A stretch of 64,000 nt of DNA from Simmondsia chinensis (GCA_018398585.1 JAGTTD010000022.1:4986501-5050500), one strand, 5' to 3'; positions 22,181-34,435 are shown, counted from the first letter of the stretch. Numbers and translations: made by a program. The notes: generated by a model not told the origin, from the letters alone.

Positions 22181-23163
22181 TTCATGTTTTTGATTTTCAG
22201 CTGAATTTGTAGGGTGGGTTGGAAAAAAAAAGGGGTGGAAAAAATTGTGTTGAATTTGTCTATATGAAGGAGAGTTTTATTTGCCTTGTCAAGGGTTTGC
22301 TTGTGGACTAGACTTTTCTATAACAATCATTCTACATTGAATTTTGAAGGGTTTTTAAAATATTTTTATTGGGTTACTTAGATAGAAACCATATTTGAAG
22401 CTTGGGATGAAATCAATGTCAAAGTTGCTAGTTCCCTTGAAGTGAAGATCAGATTTCCCCATTCTAGTTTTTGGCTTCTTAGATGAAAAAAAAATCTCAT
22501 ATACGATTCTGTAGAGTGTAGTAAGGGCAACTTATCCGTAAACTTTTCCACTATCCCCTCAAAAACCTCAAACTCTGCCTTACGTAAAGTTGCCAGGATA
22601 CGATTAGCCTCTCGATTTGAAATCACTGCTTAGTCAAAAATTTGCAGTGCTAGCTTGTAACTGAGGGATATAAAGGAAGTAATTTGATTCCTTTCCATCC
22701 CGTGAAAGTTTCTTTTGTGGCTTGAGCTTGACTGTTCCTGATAGCTTGATATACTGGCAAAGGAATTTTTGGCTAGTTGGCTGGCTGGTGTTTCTCAAAA
22801 ACTATTCAGGGCTTTGGTTTTGAGGTAATCTTGCTTTCATGGTCTTAGTACAACATACTAGAGCATCTTTAGTAGAGTTTTAGAATGGGCGACCCAAATT
22901 CATGGGTTTGAAAGGCTTTTCGATTGATCGAATGGCAATCTTATCAATCAATGTGGTGATTGAGCGATTTGATTAATCAAACTGGCCTCAACCAATGCTC
23001 GTCCCAAGCTCTGGTGTTTAATCATTGTCCCTTATTGTAAAATTTACTCTGCCATGGATGTCTGGACGTCTCAAGATGTTTTCTAGTATTCTTCCTGCAC
23101 TTTCAATTTAGTATGATTCATAGATTTAGGTTGACTCCTATTGGTAACCCACAACAATAGCAA

Positions 23164-23394
23164 TTAAGGAATGTTTGGCATTATTTTTTGTTTACAACTT
23201 TTAGTTCTTCAAAAGCTAAAAAAGATATAATGGAAACAGTTTTTTCTTGTTTTTGGTTAATGTGTCCAGATTTTCCTTGTGTGAGTAAAAATTAAAAAGA
23301 GAAAACCAAAATCAAGAAAAATCCATTTTCTAGTTTTTAGTTTCTCAAAAACCAAAAAAGTGCGTACAGAAAATGGTATCGAATAGGCCCTAAG
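23164..23394. mobile_element. MITE, GTTTGGTAT family, copy 3
   Basis: The left end ttaaggaatgtttggcatta and right end aatggtatcgaataggcccta are inverted. Length 231 bp. The poly-A/T-rich arms match the copies at 3166 and 24032. Confidence 0.5.
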
Positions 23395-23696
23395 AGATTG
23401 AGTTCGTGTATTGTACCTTTATGTTGAAGAGGAAAAATAGAAGCAGAAGCACTGTATGAGGAACGGGAGTTATCCCCGTAAGGAAACTTTTTAAGAAAAC
23501 CGAAATTTTCGGTATTGAGTGTCTAGAATTTGATCCGTGACAATATTTTTCCATGAAAATGATTTTATAATCTTTTGTGTTGTTGACTAATGGAAATTTT
23601 TGTTTCTATTTGCTTTTGCTCTCCCTCTTTTGATACTTAAACTGTTGCCTTGGAACAAATAGGATACTTGTCAAGTTGAAGAATTAGCTGATCACT

Positions 23697-26600
23697 ATGG
23701 CGAAGAAATCGAGAAAACGAGTTCCACGGTATGACAAGGATCAGTCAGGGTGTATGTGGAGTCTCATGAGAATCTTTGATTTCCGCCAAGGTCGATCCTC
23801 TCAGAAGTTGCTTTCAGATAGGAAGCGGGGGAGCAAGCGTCTTGCTGGTGAGTTGAACACTCATTGGTTTGGACCCACAACAATGGTTAATAATAACTTG
23901 CATACATAGATGCATCTAGAGCTGGAAGCATATATGGGAAAAAACATCCATATGTGAATCGTAGGCATCAAAATGGGAATTGCAGCCATTCAATACCACT
24001 TACTGTACATCATATGATTCCGTTTATTAATTTAGGGCTTGTTTGGTATCATTTCTTATTTGTAGTTTTTAGTCTCTTTAGAAATTAAAAGTTGGCTTTA
24101 AAAATGATTGTTTCTTGTTTTGGGTCTTGTATTTGTAGTTTTTATTCAAACTTGGAAAAAAAACTGAAAACAAAAAATAAAAAATCAGAAAAAAAAGAAA
24201 TTAGTTTCAATACTTTGTTGAGTTTCTGAAGGAACAAAAATTGCAAAAATAAAACTATATCAAACATATCCTTAATGTCTTATGTGCTTTTATGTCATTG
24301 TTGTGTGGATATGAGCCTTCTAAATGTGATTATTTGTCTATTATCGTCTTTGAACCTTTCCTTTAATGGGGGTGTGAATACAAAATGCAAAACCCATATG
24401 CTTTATACCCATGAGAAGAACGATCGAGAAAGAGAGAGTATATGAAGATGTGTTCTACTTGTGCATTATTGATTAGTTTGTCTGACTTTTATATGGTATT
24501 TGATTGAGAAGAAGTTGTGTTTGATCTTCATTTATAGGTATTTGCATTTTGAGGGTTGTATTGATATAAATTATTGTTGATATATGCATGTTGGTCATAT
24601 GAAACACGTCAGTTATTGCAGGAGATGTGGAGTTATTTGTGTGTTTCTATCTTAATAGGTGCTTCATATCCTAACCTTAAACTTGACGCACTGGAAGATG
24701 CTTGTGACACCTGTAAAATTATCGATGTAAGTTCTCCTTTCTATTTCTTTGAGGTTATTTCTGGTAGTGTTTGAGCTGAGTTGAGCCTGAGCTTGTTAGG
24801 TTTGAGGCTTGGCTTGTTTACAATTAGCTTGGCTTGAAGCTCGCCTAGCTCAAAAAATTCAAGTTCAAGCTTAGTTCGTCATAGTTATGCTCAAACCCGG
24901 CTCGACGAGTTCCAAACTAACTTTTCGATTTTTAGTTTCATTTAAGCCCAATCTAAGTTTGTTTAAACTTATTTAGGCTCAAACTCGGCTAATTTATACT
25001 CAAATTTGGTTTAGTTGGGCATATTTAAGCTAATAAATTATGTTGAGATAGGCTCGTTTAGGCTCATTTAGACTCGCGAGCCTACGAATTCAGGCTTAAT
25101 TAGGCTCGAGGTCAACTCGATAAGCTAAATGAGATGGCTCGGTTTTGCTTGAGCTCAAAACAAGCTGAATTTTTTGAGCTTTATAGCAAGCCTAGCTTGA
25201 CTCCTTTACTCCCCTATGCCAAAGTTTCTAGTATCTTGTCCATCATGTCAATTTAATCTTTGTACATTTAATTGAGTTAAGTCTTGTAGTGAATTTAAGT
25301 TAAGTTGGTGATGTAATTTTTATCGGTCCTGTAGATGCAACTGACCTAATACAAACTCAGCCATTGAATCAAATTGAACCTACCCATGACCCAACTATCA
25401 AAAATTTTGTCGTGAGCATAACATCAATTCTACTCTAGGATTAAATTGACACGATTCAAATTGTATAGTAATTAAAGTTACACAATTAAAAGTTAATGAC
25501 TAAATTGATGCAATGAACAAAATATAAGGACCTATAGCGTATTTATTTCTTTGAAACATTTATATGATAAAACATTATTACAGGACACATGGGTACCTGC
25601 TGAATATGCTATTCCGTGGGTTTTAATTCTGACATCTATGATATCTCAGTTCATCTTTCCTCTTTCTGCAAACGTTTTAAGTGTAACTTTGAAAATTTTT
25701 CGTTGCTTTTTCTATGAGAAGTGAACAATGGCAAACCCTGCAATTGTGAGTTTGGATCCGTGTCTCTTTTCAGATACTATTGCTGTTTTATCAGGTAAAT
25801 GTCTTAATGTTTTAGGGCGGTGAAAAGGGCGTGACTGTGACAGCTGATGCTGGAAAATTGAGTGTAAAGGAGCTGATGGAGGAAGAGATGTTTCATGAGC
25901 AAGACAACAAAAAAGACACAACTGCTGCTCAGGGAGATGCAAAACCGACAGTAAATGGACATGGAGGTGATACAAAGAAAAACCGTAGACGATCAAGCAA
26001 AAGTTCTTTTGACCTAGATGATGCAGATTTGAATGAAGACATTGTCTGTGAAAAGCCTGTTCATCGGAAAAGTAAATCCTCGAATAGCGTAAATCTGAAT
26101 GTAATGGTGGAAGAGCTCTGCAGTCAGATTCACCCCAAAGATAATGACGAAATTCCAACACAATTAAACAGAGATCCTTTTGTGATAGAAGAGAAATTGA
26201 GGGAGGCTACAAAAGTTCTAGTTGACCATTTTGGTGATGGAAAAAGCTTCACAATAGACAGAAAAATACAACCCCCGAAAGAGCTCTTGGATGCAGTACA
26301 GATTCTAAATACAAACAAAGAAACATTTCTGAAGCTTCTACGAGATCCCGACTCACAATTGGTAGAACACGTACAAAAGTTGCAGGATTTTCAGGTTGAC
26401 GAAGATGGGAACCTGAACAAGCTCTCTGGATCCAAGTTGATACAACAAGATTCAGGCAGCGGCAAGCAACAAGGCTACATATGGAGGAAGCTAAAGGGTC
26501 TTGAAAGAAATGTATCGACGAAAAATGATAGTGCTCAAGATATTAACAGGATCGTCGTTTTAAAGCCTGGGTCATCGGTGTCAACGAAATGGGGAACGCT

Positions 26601-29600
26601 CCCTAACAGTTCCTCGCTGAAGCCACCTCAGACTGAGGAAAGTAAAGTACAAATTGGACGAGTTTCTTCTACCTTTTCCTTCACCGAGCTTAAGAGAAAG
26701 TTAAGATATGCTTTGAGAAAAGGTGGTTTGAATCAACATTCACCTGAGCATTTAAACCCAGCAAATGAAGACAGAGAAGTCGCTCGAGAAAGTTTTCAAA
26801 TGGCTTCTCCTAGTCGAGAGCATTTCTTCATTGAAAGAATTCCGAAATTTTCTGGTGGGATCAAGAAGGGTAAAATTGAAAGGGCGAGAGAAGGCACAAT
26901 GTGTCAAGATCATGAAAACGCTTTGTCATCAGAGCAAAAGGTATCAACCATCTACACTGAGGCAAAGAAACATATCGCTGAGATTGTTGGAAATAGTGAA
27001 ATGGGTGTGGACCATTTGGGCCAACAGGTTTCGGAGTCCCTTGGAAAAATGCTTAGTTATCCTGCATATAATTCTCCTACAATGTACAGTCCAAGAAAAA
27101 CCAGAGATATAGAATTGTTGCCCGGAGATGAATGCCAAAGTGGGGATGAGAATGAATGCCAGCTCATGAATGAAATTGGTATCAGCCTTCTGGATATATT
27201 GAAAAGCGAGAAAGGAAGTCGATCAGGTATCCATGATGAAAATCTCAATCCCGGTGCCGACATTGACCCTGCAACTTGTCAGAATGACGGGCTTTCGTGC
27301 AGCAACAATGTAGATAGGACGGTCCATTTAGATAGAGACAAGAGCAACTCTGGAGGTATGCGTTTAACCTCTTTAGAGTTTTTGTTATTCTGGCTAAAAA
27401 GAATGATTCATTCTATAAATTTGTAAAGGTTCACGCTTGATGAAGTTGAAGTTGAAATAAAGCATTTGATGTGAGATTATAACAGAAAATGTTTCTCCAT
27501 CCCTGAAGGAAACTGTTTTTCCCTTTTGTTGAAAGGAAGTCAATTTTCCCTCAATGGCGGAAAATATTATCCATATTTGTTGTTATTATTATAAAGTTGT
27601 ATAAAGAAACAATAAAAATGGGATGAAAATATTTTTTTCTCAAAATAAATGAAGCCTTAAATCACATGCTTGTCACCGAATATATTATGTTGAACGTGAA
27701 CGTAACTGTATCTTGAAAATATGCAGGTGATGCTTATACCGCCATATCAACCGATACTGCCTTCCATAATGGGAGCAACATATTGGACACGTCTGTGCGA
27801 TCATGTAGCGTGCCTCTAAATAAAAGTGAGCAGCTCGATAAATCGCCAGAAAGTTGTGAGAATCAGCAGGCATCAGACTTAGAACCGGTAAACTGCTCTT
27901 TCTTTTTATTTCGTGATATTCGCACCGTCAAAAACTATCTTATCCTTTCCCCCCTTTAAGAATGCTTAAGGATATTAGTATATACTAGGAAGCATGGATA
28001 TGGTTATGAGATACGACACGATACCGACACTCCGATACGTGATTTTTCCAAGAACTAAGATACAACACCTTGGGGGCACGCTACTTTAAAATTGTATGTT
28101 TTTTTATATATAGTCCATGTAATTGATAAAAAAAAAAAAAAACATGAGTTTTCATCAAATTAACTATTGATCGATCATTGTTTATATATTGGAATCACTC
28201 AATTAGAAAGCGCGGTACCATCAAATTAACTAAATAAAGTCGTAGACCAAAAAAAAGCAACTTCATTGATTCAATATTTAAAAAACTTCATCGATTCAAT
28301 TAGTAAGCACGGTATCATTGTTTATATATTACTTGAAGCATGTCGGAAATTCGAACTTTAATAAAAAACCGATACTTTTTTCACGTATTGGCATTCGATA
28401 CGTGTTCGACAGCGATACTCTTGCAAAAAAAGAGTATTGGTGCTTCCTGGAGTATATCAACTAGTACAAAGAGCTTTGATGGAATCATGGAAGAAGTTAG
28501 ACAAATATCTAAAAACTGGATTTGGTTTAGATGCAAAATAACATATCTTTTGAAAGAAATTGAGAAGAGAAGAGAGAGAGAAAAACAGTAACACACAGAT
28601 TTACATAAAAAAACTCTCAAATTGTGGGGGCAACAAAGTGTAGAGGAGAAAGTAATCTTCTAGAATCTTAAGGAGGGTGCAACTGGTGCCATCCATGAGT
28701 ACATACATAAACAGCCAAAAAAGACCCTATTTTCCTAACGGGCCTGTTCGGCTAAAGCTTGAATAACAGGTCCACCACTTACCTCCCTTTCTGAATCAAG
28801 GCATGAATTCGAGGCACAACACAATAATGTAGATCGAGGAGATAAACTTAGCTCATATGCCCATTTTAGAGGATCTACATGACATGATCTTTTCCATATG
28901 GCTTATTTGAATGTCCTGCTATGTCTTCAGGAGATGTTCGAAGAGAATGATCCGTTGTCCTCTCCATTGTCATCGACATTGGATTGTTCTAGTGCCCAGA
29001 AGGTTGAAGCTCTTGATGTGACAGCTGAAGTAGCAGGACGACCTAGTCCTGTATCTGTGCTTGAACCATTATTCATAGAAGATGACATCAGTCCCCCGAG
29101 CATAAAAAATTTACTAGGTAAGATTTGATCCTAAGCATAACTCGTTTCTAAATCCTTCACTATTCTATTAAACAGTTTGAATCAGTGGGCCCTTATTCTA
29201 ACAACGAGGTGTCCAACTTAAATATATACGAATAATCCACTTTATATTATGACAGCTAATATATGGTCATCTGTATTATATATGTATATATATTTTAATA
29301 ATATATTATGCAGAGGTTGTTATTTTTCAAACTATAAATGGTGATGTGTGGTAAAAGCAAACTCATAATATAACTAATTTTCAAAAGGGACTCTTAACAA
29401 ATTAGGGTCCAAAACGACTGCTTGGGTTGCCTGGAGTTTTAACTAGCTTTGGTACTAAAGTGATCCTTGACAGTTGTCCCATATAAATGATTGGCAGTTG
29501 TTGAGCCTATTCAACCACGACAAATCAAATTTGAAGACGACATTTCAGCACCCTCGGATGTTGTTTCTCAAGCTAGAACTTGCCCAGAGGACGAGAAAAC

Positions 29601-30168
29601 CATACTTGAATTCGTAAAAGCTGTGGTGAAAATTTCGGGCTTGACCTGGGATGAGCTTCAGAGGCGATCACTTTTCTCAGACCATATTGTTGACCCATCA
29701 CTTCTTGATGAAGTAGGGTATCTCCCTGTTCCAGAAATGCTTTATTATGACCAGAAGCTCCTCTTTGATCTAATCAACGAAGCGTTTGTTGAGGTATTCT
29801 TGTCTTATTTCAGTTGCATTTTATCACTTTCAAAACCACATTTTCATCCCGAGCTTAAGCGAAATGATGTCGTCAACGAAACATGGAAAAGAGTCTTTTG
29901 GTATATACAGCCTCTCGGGCCTCCTACACTAGACCAGATTCTTGCAAAGGACTTTGCGAAACCTTGCGTGTGGAGGGACTTTCAACATGAAACCGAAAAG
30001 ATTGGAATTGACATGGAAGACGCGATTCTTGAAGAATTAATGGAGGATGTAATTTGGAGCTGGGGTTGCAGAGGCGGGGAGAGCGACTTTCTTGTACTCT
30101 CAAGTGAGGTGAACGGAACCGAGATTGACACTGAGATGGGTGACATGGATTACGTGGTGAGCACGTGA
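23697..30168 (+). CDS. DUF4378-domain protein, TRM-like (six coding exons)
   Basis: Coding exons: 23697-23847, 24659-24726, 25816-27355, 27727-27887, 28931-29117 and 29498-30168. All junctions are GT-AG and every phase agrees, giving 2778 nt and 925 residues. The N-terminus reads RVPRYDKDQSGCMWSLMRIF followed by DFRQGRSSQKLLSDRKRG, a conserved start of plant DUF3741/TRM-type proteins. The middle is hydrophilic and variable, with QILNTNKETFLKLLRDPDSQ near residue 230. The C-terminus (about residues 730-900) is DUF4378: ILEFVKAVVKISGLTW, KLLFDLINEAFVEV, GPPTLDQILAKD, IGIDMEDAILEELMEDVI. TRM family members (TON1 recruiting motif) bind cortical microtubule and centrosome-like factors in plants; whether this one does is inference. 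Length fits the family. An extra small exon in the 1.1-kb intron 2 cannot be excluded. It is the only intact host gene seen. Confidence 0.85.
24032..24274. mobile_element. MITE in intron 1, GTTTGGTAT family, copy 4
   Basis: The left end tttagggcttgtttggtatc and right end tatcaaacatatccttaa are inverted. 243 bp, A/T-rich, non-coding. It lies in the first coding intron of the DUF4378 gene. Confidence 0.55.
24768..25205. mobile_element. AGCTC-rich hAT-like MITE in intron 2
   Basis: It shares ordered motifs with the hAT MITE at 34748-35069: 'agctYgttaggYtYg', 'gcttgaagYtYgcctagctca', 'gttcaagYttRagct', 'ggctcRttta', 'taataaatta'. The left tip is altered (tagtgtttgagc) and the right tip is actcccct. 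No TSD was found. The third coding exon begins about 600 bases downstream. Confidence 0.55.
25210..25550. mobile_element. Long-TIR MITE, family B, copy 2 (intron 2)
   Basis: It shares with 4752-5125 the motifs 'tgtcaatttaRtc', 'aagttaagttggtgat', 'aggaYtaaattgaYac' and 'aaaatataagRac', in the same order. It directly abuts the AGCTC-rich MITE. Confidence 0.5.
27975..28458. mobile_element. MITE with AGGAAGCA ends in intron 4
   Basis: The left end actaggaagcatggatatgg (27985-28004) is the approximate inverse of the right end at about 28424-28455 (gagtattggtgcttcctgga). 'gatacgacacgatacc' inside is mirrored by 'cgatacgtgttcgacagcga'. The flanks share 'gtatat'. Non-coding. It lies in the fourth intron of the DUF4378 gene. 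Confidence 0.45.
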
Positions 30169-30650
30169 CAAACACATGGAAAACACGCATTGACACTACT
30201 TAACAGATGGGTTTCTTCCAATTCTCTCTTGAGTTTCTAGAACACAGTGGAGTTTGCCCTTGTCTAACATCGAGAACTAGAACAATTCAAAGTGATGATA
30301 ACATTGTGTAGTTCATCAAACATTCTCAGGATTTTCTACAGGTTTAGAACTAAGAAACCTTAACCTTTTAGAAACAGTTTTTTTTTTCCCTCGTTTTTTC
30401 AAGAGTTCGGAGTTTGGTGTGTGGGTTGTGTTTTTCGAGGGCGTCTCGGTTTGTAATTTGTGTGCAAATTTGGGGACATTTGTGTCCTTTAAGGTTGATT
30501 TGGGGATTTCAACCTCATTTGGCTCTTTGTTTTGCCTGTGATTTTATATAGATGTGTAAAGAATGTGATTATGTGTGCATATGTATATGGATGAAGGAGT
30601 ATGAAATAATTTTACACATTCCAAATTGTTAAACCATGGTGTTTTGTGCT
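30169..30650 (+). other. 3' UTR and downstream flank of the DUF4378 gene
   Basis: T-rich sequence follows the TGA at 30166-30168, with no further coding exon. Typical plant 3' UTR composition (T/G-rich 30370-30560). No exact poly-A site can be assigned. Confidence 0.4.
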
Positions 30651-30654
30651 TTTT

Positions 30655-30985
30655 ATGTCATGCAAAGGAAGCTCTTGTGGAGGCTTCTTTTGGCTATGTA
30701 TCTCTGTACATTACTCTGAGCCATAAAGCTTCTACTCCCGCTGATATCATCGCTATTGTGGAGGATATTAAAATGATTACGTCTTAGTTTATTCAAGCTT
30801 CTGACCGTCATTTTTATAGAGAAGCAAATAGAGTAGTTGGTTGGTTAGCAAGTATTAGGCATGGGAGATTTGGTATCCTTGGAGACGAGGACCTTTTTTA
30901 TTATTCTTCGTATTGATGCCTTAGGAATCTTTCTTATTAGAGGTGTTTCTTAAGGCAGTCCTCCTCTTTACCTTTAAAAAAAATT
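30655..30985 (+). mobile_element. 5'-truncated LINE: RNase H C-terminus and 3' tail
   Basis: The + strand keeps the end of a LINE RNase H, with a HFYREANRVVGWLA motif at about 30810-30855 (the conserved REANxVAxxLA site with Asp missing), followed by a short 3' UTR and an A-run (30976-30984). It lies just downstream of the DUF4378 gene, so read-through transcripts could carry it. Truncated and frameshifted. Confidence 0.6.
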
Positions 30986-30991
30986 AAGGAA

Positions 30992-31380
30992 TTTTTACCT
31001 CAAAGGTCCCTCTGCAATTTTCATTATATCAATTTAGCTCCCGTTTTTTTAATTGTGTTAGTTTAGTCCCTTTATAATTTATATTGTATTGATTTAGTCA
31101 TTTGGTTAAATTCAAGTTAAATTATTAACTTAGTTTTTAACAGCATAATCATCTTGAATGTAAGCAACCCACTACAAATCCCTATTGAGTCAATATAATC
31201 TAATCTACAGTTGAACTATTGAAAATTCTATTAAGAACTTAAAATGATTTTTTGCTCTATGGACCAAATTGATATAATATTAATTGTATAGAGATTAAAT
31301 TAATGCAATTAAAAGTATAAGGGTTAAATTGATACAATGACAAAAATTTGGGAACCTTTGTTGTAAATAACCCTATATAT
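30992..31380. mobile_element. Long-TIR MITE, family B, copy 3
   Basis: The left end ggaatttttacctcaaaggt and the inverse of the right end (ggttatttacaacaaaggtt) form a terminal inverted repeat. The interior carries the family motifs 'atcaatttagctcc', 'agtttagtccc', 'ttgatacaatga'. It abuts the poly-A of the LINE fragment. Confidence 0.55.
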
Positions 31381-31634
31381 AATATTTGTTTTTCTTAAGC
31401 TGTTGGAGTTTAGTGTTGCGGTAAAGCTATACATTCTTAAACTAGAAGTCTTCGATTTGAAGCTCATTACGTTGATTCTATGTTGTAATCCTTACCGGTC
31501 TAAAAAGAATCATGTTAGTTTTTCAATCGCTCAAACTTAACTAGCCTACAATACTAGTATACATGATACATGTTTTTCCAAGATGTTGGAGTTGATGTAA
31601 GTAGTAAAGCTATGCATGCACCTCAAGCTAAAAG

Positions 31635-31913
31635 TCTTCAGTTTAAATAACAACAACAATAAGAACAACAACAGACCTAGTGCCTCGAGGGTTCCGCCTA
31701 AGCGGGGTCTGGGGGGGTGGATGTATGTAGCTTTACCCTTCAGAGTGTAACTTTACCGAGAGACTGTTTCAGAGGACCCTCAACCTTATAGAGTTGGCAA
31801 CCCGAAGATTTTTCAGGAGGTCATCCATCCTGGTATTACTCTCGCCCAAGCACGCTTGCCTTCAAAGTTTTTGCATTAGTGCCTGATAAATGAACCATTC
31901 TTTAGTTTAAATA
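31635..31913 (-). mobile_element. Full 5S-headed SINE, 15-bp TSD
   Basis: On the minus strand, 31898-31650 reads: a 5S-like head (gcaagcgtgcttgggcgaga, then ataccaggatggatgacctc), then the SINE body (ggttgagggtcctctgaaac, ctacatacatcc, ccagaccccgctta, gaggcacta) and a TTG-rich tail. It is flanked by TCTTCAGTTTAAATA and TCTTTAGTTTAAATA at 31635-31649 and 31899-31913, matching at 14 of 15 bases. The head covers the 5S internal promoter region (box A, intermediate element, box C). Confidence 0.75.
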
Positions 31914-32299
31914 CCACCATCCTAAATTTTTGATGTAATCATTACCAATCTAAAAAAAGTCAAATCATTTTTTTAAGCGCTCATACTAAGCTAACCTATA
32001 ATACTTTCTTGATAGTCAAAGAGCACCCTTGTTTTCATTAATTGTTTAGTCGAGATCTTAGGATCTGGCACAGTGGCAACTGATACTTTTGAAAAAAGAC
32101 ATCAATTGTTTAGATTAACGACCATGAATAGTGATAATTTGTCTCATAAAAAAGATCACAGAGCAAATGGATACTTTTTGTTGTTTTCTAACTAATTTCC
32201 TCAGGATTTATACGCCTCATTTTCTTTTCCTTCTCCTTGGCGTAGAACCAAATTGCAATTTGAGATTGTGATTGCGGTAGCGATAATATCAATGTAAAT

Positions 32300-32446
32300 T
32301 CAACATAAAAGGTATGAGGTATGCTCATCATTATCCACGTTTCAAGCCAATGTGTAATGATACGAAAGAACATGCTAAGAGCATAAAACTATTCTAAATA
32401 ACTTTATTCATCAACTTAAACTTTTAAAACACTTAATTCCTTGACA
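32300..32446 (+). mobile_element. TRIM 3' half
   Basis: The core end (gaggtatgctcatcattatc, cacgtttcaagccaatg) and a 3' LTR at 32373-32446 (TGCTAAGAG...CCTTGACA) match by eye the TRIM at 5485-5780. The 5' half is missing. Confidence 0.5.
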
Positions 32447-32525
32447 AGTAATAACTTAACATCATAGAGTAATAACAGAACTCTTGACCATAATTATTGA
32501 GATTATCGGTTGTCACTTCTATAAT

Positions 32526-32670
32526 GTGAATGTAAAGCAAAATGTATTGTGAATAATAGAAATGAAGAGTACAAAGGGCCATTATATAGGCCAACAATAC
32601 AAGTATAAATACATAAATACCTTTGTACTCTTCATTCCATTATTCACAATACATTTTGCTTTACATTCAC
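32526..32670. repeat. Large inverted repeat beside a primer-binding site
   Basis: Two arms of about 51 bases (32526-32577 and 32620-32670) are near-perfect inverse copies, separated by about 42 bases. The right arm ends ttacattcac, followed at 32671 by atggtatcaaagc, a plausible tRNA-iMet primer site. In RNA this would form a long stem just before the primer site. Confidence 0.75.
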
Positions 32671-33376
32671 ATGGTATCAAAGCAATCTCCGATCTAATTT
32701 TTTTTCTTCTTCTTTCGCTTCCACTCTTCTTTTCATTTATTCATTGCGTTGAATTTTCAGTTCTTTATTCTCGTTTGTTAAATTCTTCTCTTTTACCTTA
32801 ATTTGTCAATGGCAACTAATCCCAATCGATCCTATGCAAGTGCCCTTTCCACTTCCTCTCAACCCCACATCCTGGACTAGCTGGTGGAGACCGACCCCGT
32901 CATACTGGTGCCCCACCAGGTATGCCCGGTGGCGCTGCACCGGAGGTGGTGACCGACCCTTCTAATGTCGGTCACGCCATCTCCAGGGTTATGCTTCCTT
33001 GGTCGGTTGATGCCGGTGTCACCGTCTCCGGTACTCCATTGCCAATTGGGAGGTCTACCGTGAACCTGACACTTAGTTTAGGAATCCCCCTCTTTTCCCC
33101 CCTCATTTTCTCTTTCCTCTTCAGCGCCTGGCTTCGCTGGCCTCGTTGTTGCTGGCAATGGCGGTGCGGCTCTCCCTCCCCCATCCACGCTTCATAGCCA
33201 CAGTTGGGGGGCTCCGTTTTCTACACTCCAAATTAACCCTTCCCTCTCCAATTTAATAAACCCTAATGTGCTAAACCCTAATACCTATAATTCCCCTCCC
33301 TCTCCGGTTATTATTCCTCTTTCTAATATTACAAGTATTGTCATAATTAAACTTGAATCAAGAACAGACTCCCCCC

Positions 33377-33407
<31 letters not shown>

Positions 33408-34334
33408 AAAAAAACTCATGTCTCTCTCCTCAATGGATCGACCTCACCGAACCCCGACTATATTACATGGCATCGCACGGATCAAAGCCTCCGATCCTGC
33501 ATTGCCACTACCCTCTCTTGCCCTTTACTAAGCGACATTGTATGCCACTCTACCTCAAAAGTCATGTGGGATGCCTCAGCTAAGTGTTTTCGAGATCACT
33601 CTATGGCTAAGGAATTTGATCTCCTAACCCAACTCATTAATCACCGTAAAGATGGCAAAACAATGGACGTTTATCTCTCTGAATTAAAATCAATCACGGA
33701 TGACCTAGTTGCCATTGACTCCCCCGTTTCACAGTGAGAATTTCAACACTTTGTGATTTATGGCTTACCGCCTGAGTATGCCGCTTTTGCTACTTTTACT
33801 CGTCAAACTTTAAAATAATATCAAGTTAAAAACCTCTTTACTCAATGAAGAGGCTGCTTTGAACCGATCTCAAGGACACACCACTCTCGATCTAAGCCAC
33901 GCTATGGTGGCCGATGCTCCCCCCCCCAACCCGGGTCCTCCGGGTCCCAGCACAACCAGGGAGGCCGCGGCCGTGGCCGGAACCGGCACCACGGGAGGGG
34001 TGGCCCTTCGGGCCTTTCTGATGTCCCGCCTCATGGTGGGCAGCCCCATCATGCTCCTCGTACTTCTGTACGACCTCCTTTTGGTCCTCCCCCTAACTCA
34101 ACTGCAAGTGCGCTCGGTCCCGGTCCACAATACTGTCAGATCTGCTCCCAATTTGGACATACGGCTGTTGCTTGCCCACATTGGTTTGATGGAACCTCTT
34201 ATCTCGATCCTTCTCACTCCTTTGCTGCCATGACAATAGAAGAACTACATGACTACAGTTGGTATCCTGACTCTAGTACTATGAACCATATGACACAAAA
34301 TCCAAGTACTCTTGATAACCTTCTTCCTTATTAG
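32671..34334 (+). pseudogene. Ty1/copia gag-protease fragment
   Basis: After the primer-site-like tggtatcaaagc, a broken + strand frame encodes a copia gag. PNRSYASALSTSSQP lies near the start. 33460-33740 reads SLRSCIATTLSCPLLSDIVC, STSKVMWDA, DHSMAKEFDLLTQL and MDVYLSELKSITDDLVAID. 33748-33830 reads YGLPPEYAAFATFTRQTLK. A Gly/Pro/Arg-rich linker follows, then a CCHC knuckle CQICSQFGHTAVAC near 34140 and a decayed protease start SWYPDSSTMNHMTQNPS ending at a stop near 34334. Stops at about 32878, 33736 and 33817, and a long C-run/A-run at 33371-33415, break it. No integrase, RT or 3' LTR follows, so it is a fragment. Confidence 0.7.
33371..33415. repeat. C-run followed by A-run
   Basis: About 27 C then about 19 A in the copia fragment. 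ORFs across it, read as Pro/Lys repeats, are spurious. Run length may be unreliable in the assembly. Confidence 0.85.
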
Positions 34335-34435
34335 AGTCAAGGGGTAAAGGAGTAACAATAATAAACCCTAGACTAGGTTAAGAATGTTCTAGAATACTTC
34401 TAATATATATTGCATTGTAGTAGTATTCTTGATCA

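Noticed and set aside
22378..22626. 82-residue minus-strand ORF in the inferred 5' intron
   Set aside because: No recognisable domain and no splice or flanking support; kept as noise.
28340..28620. ORFs in intron 4 of the DUF4378 gene
   Set aside because: They overlap the right arm of a MITE and low-complexity GA-rich sequence; an exon here would not keep the splice phase.
33859..34233. 124-residue ORF, possible new protein
   Set aside because: It is an alternative frame of the copia gag linker and zinc knuckle; the true frame carries CQICSQFGHTAVAC.
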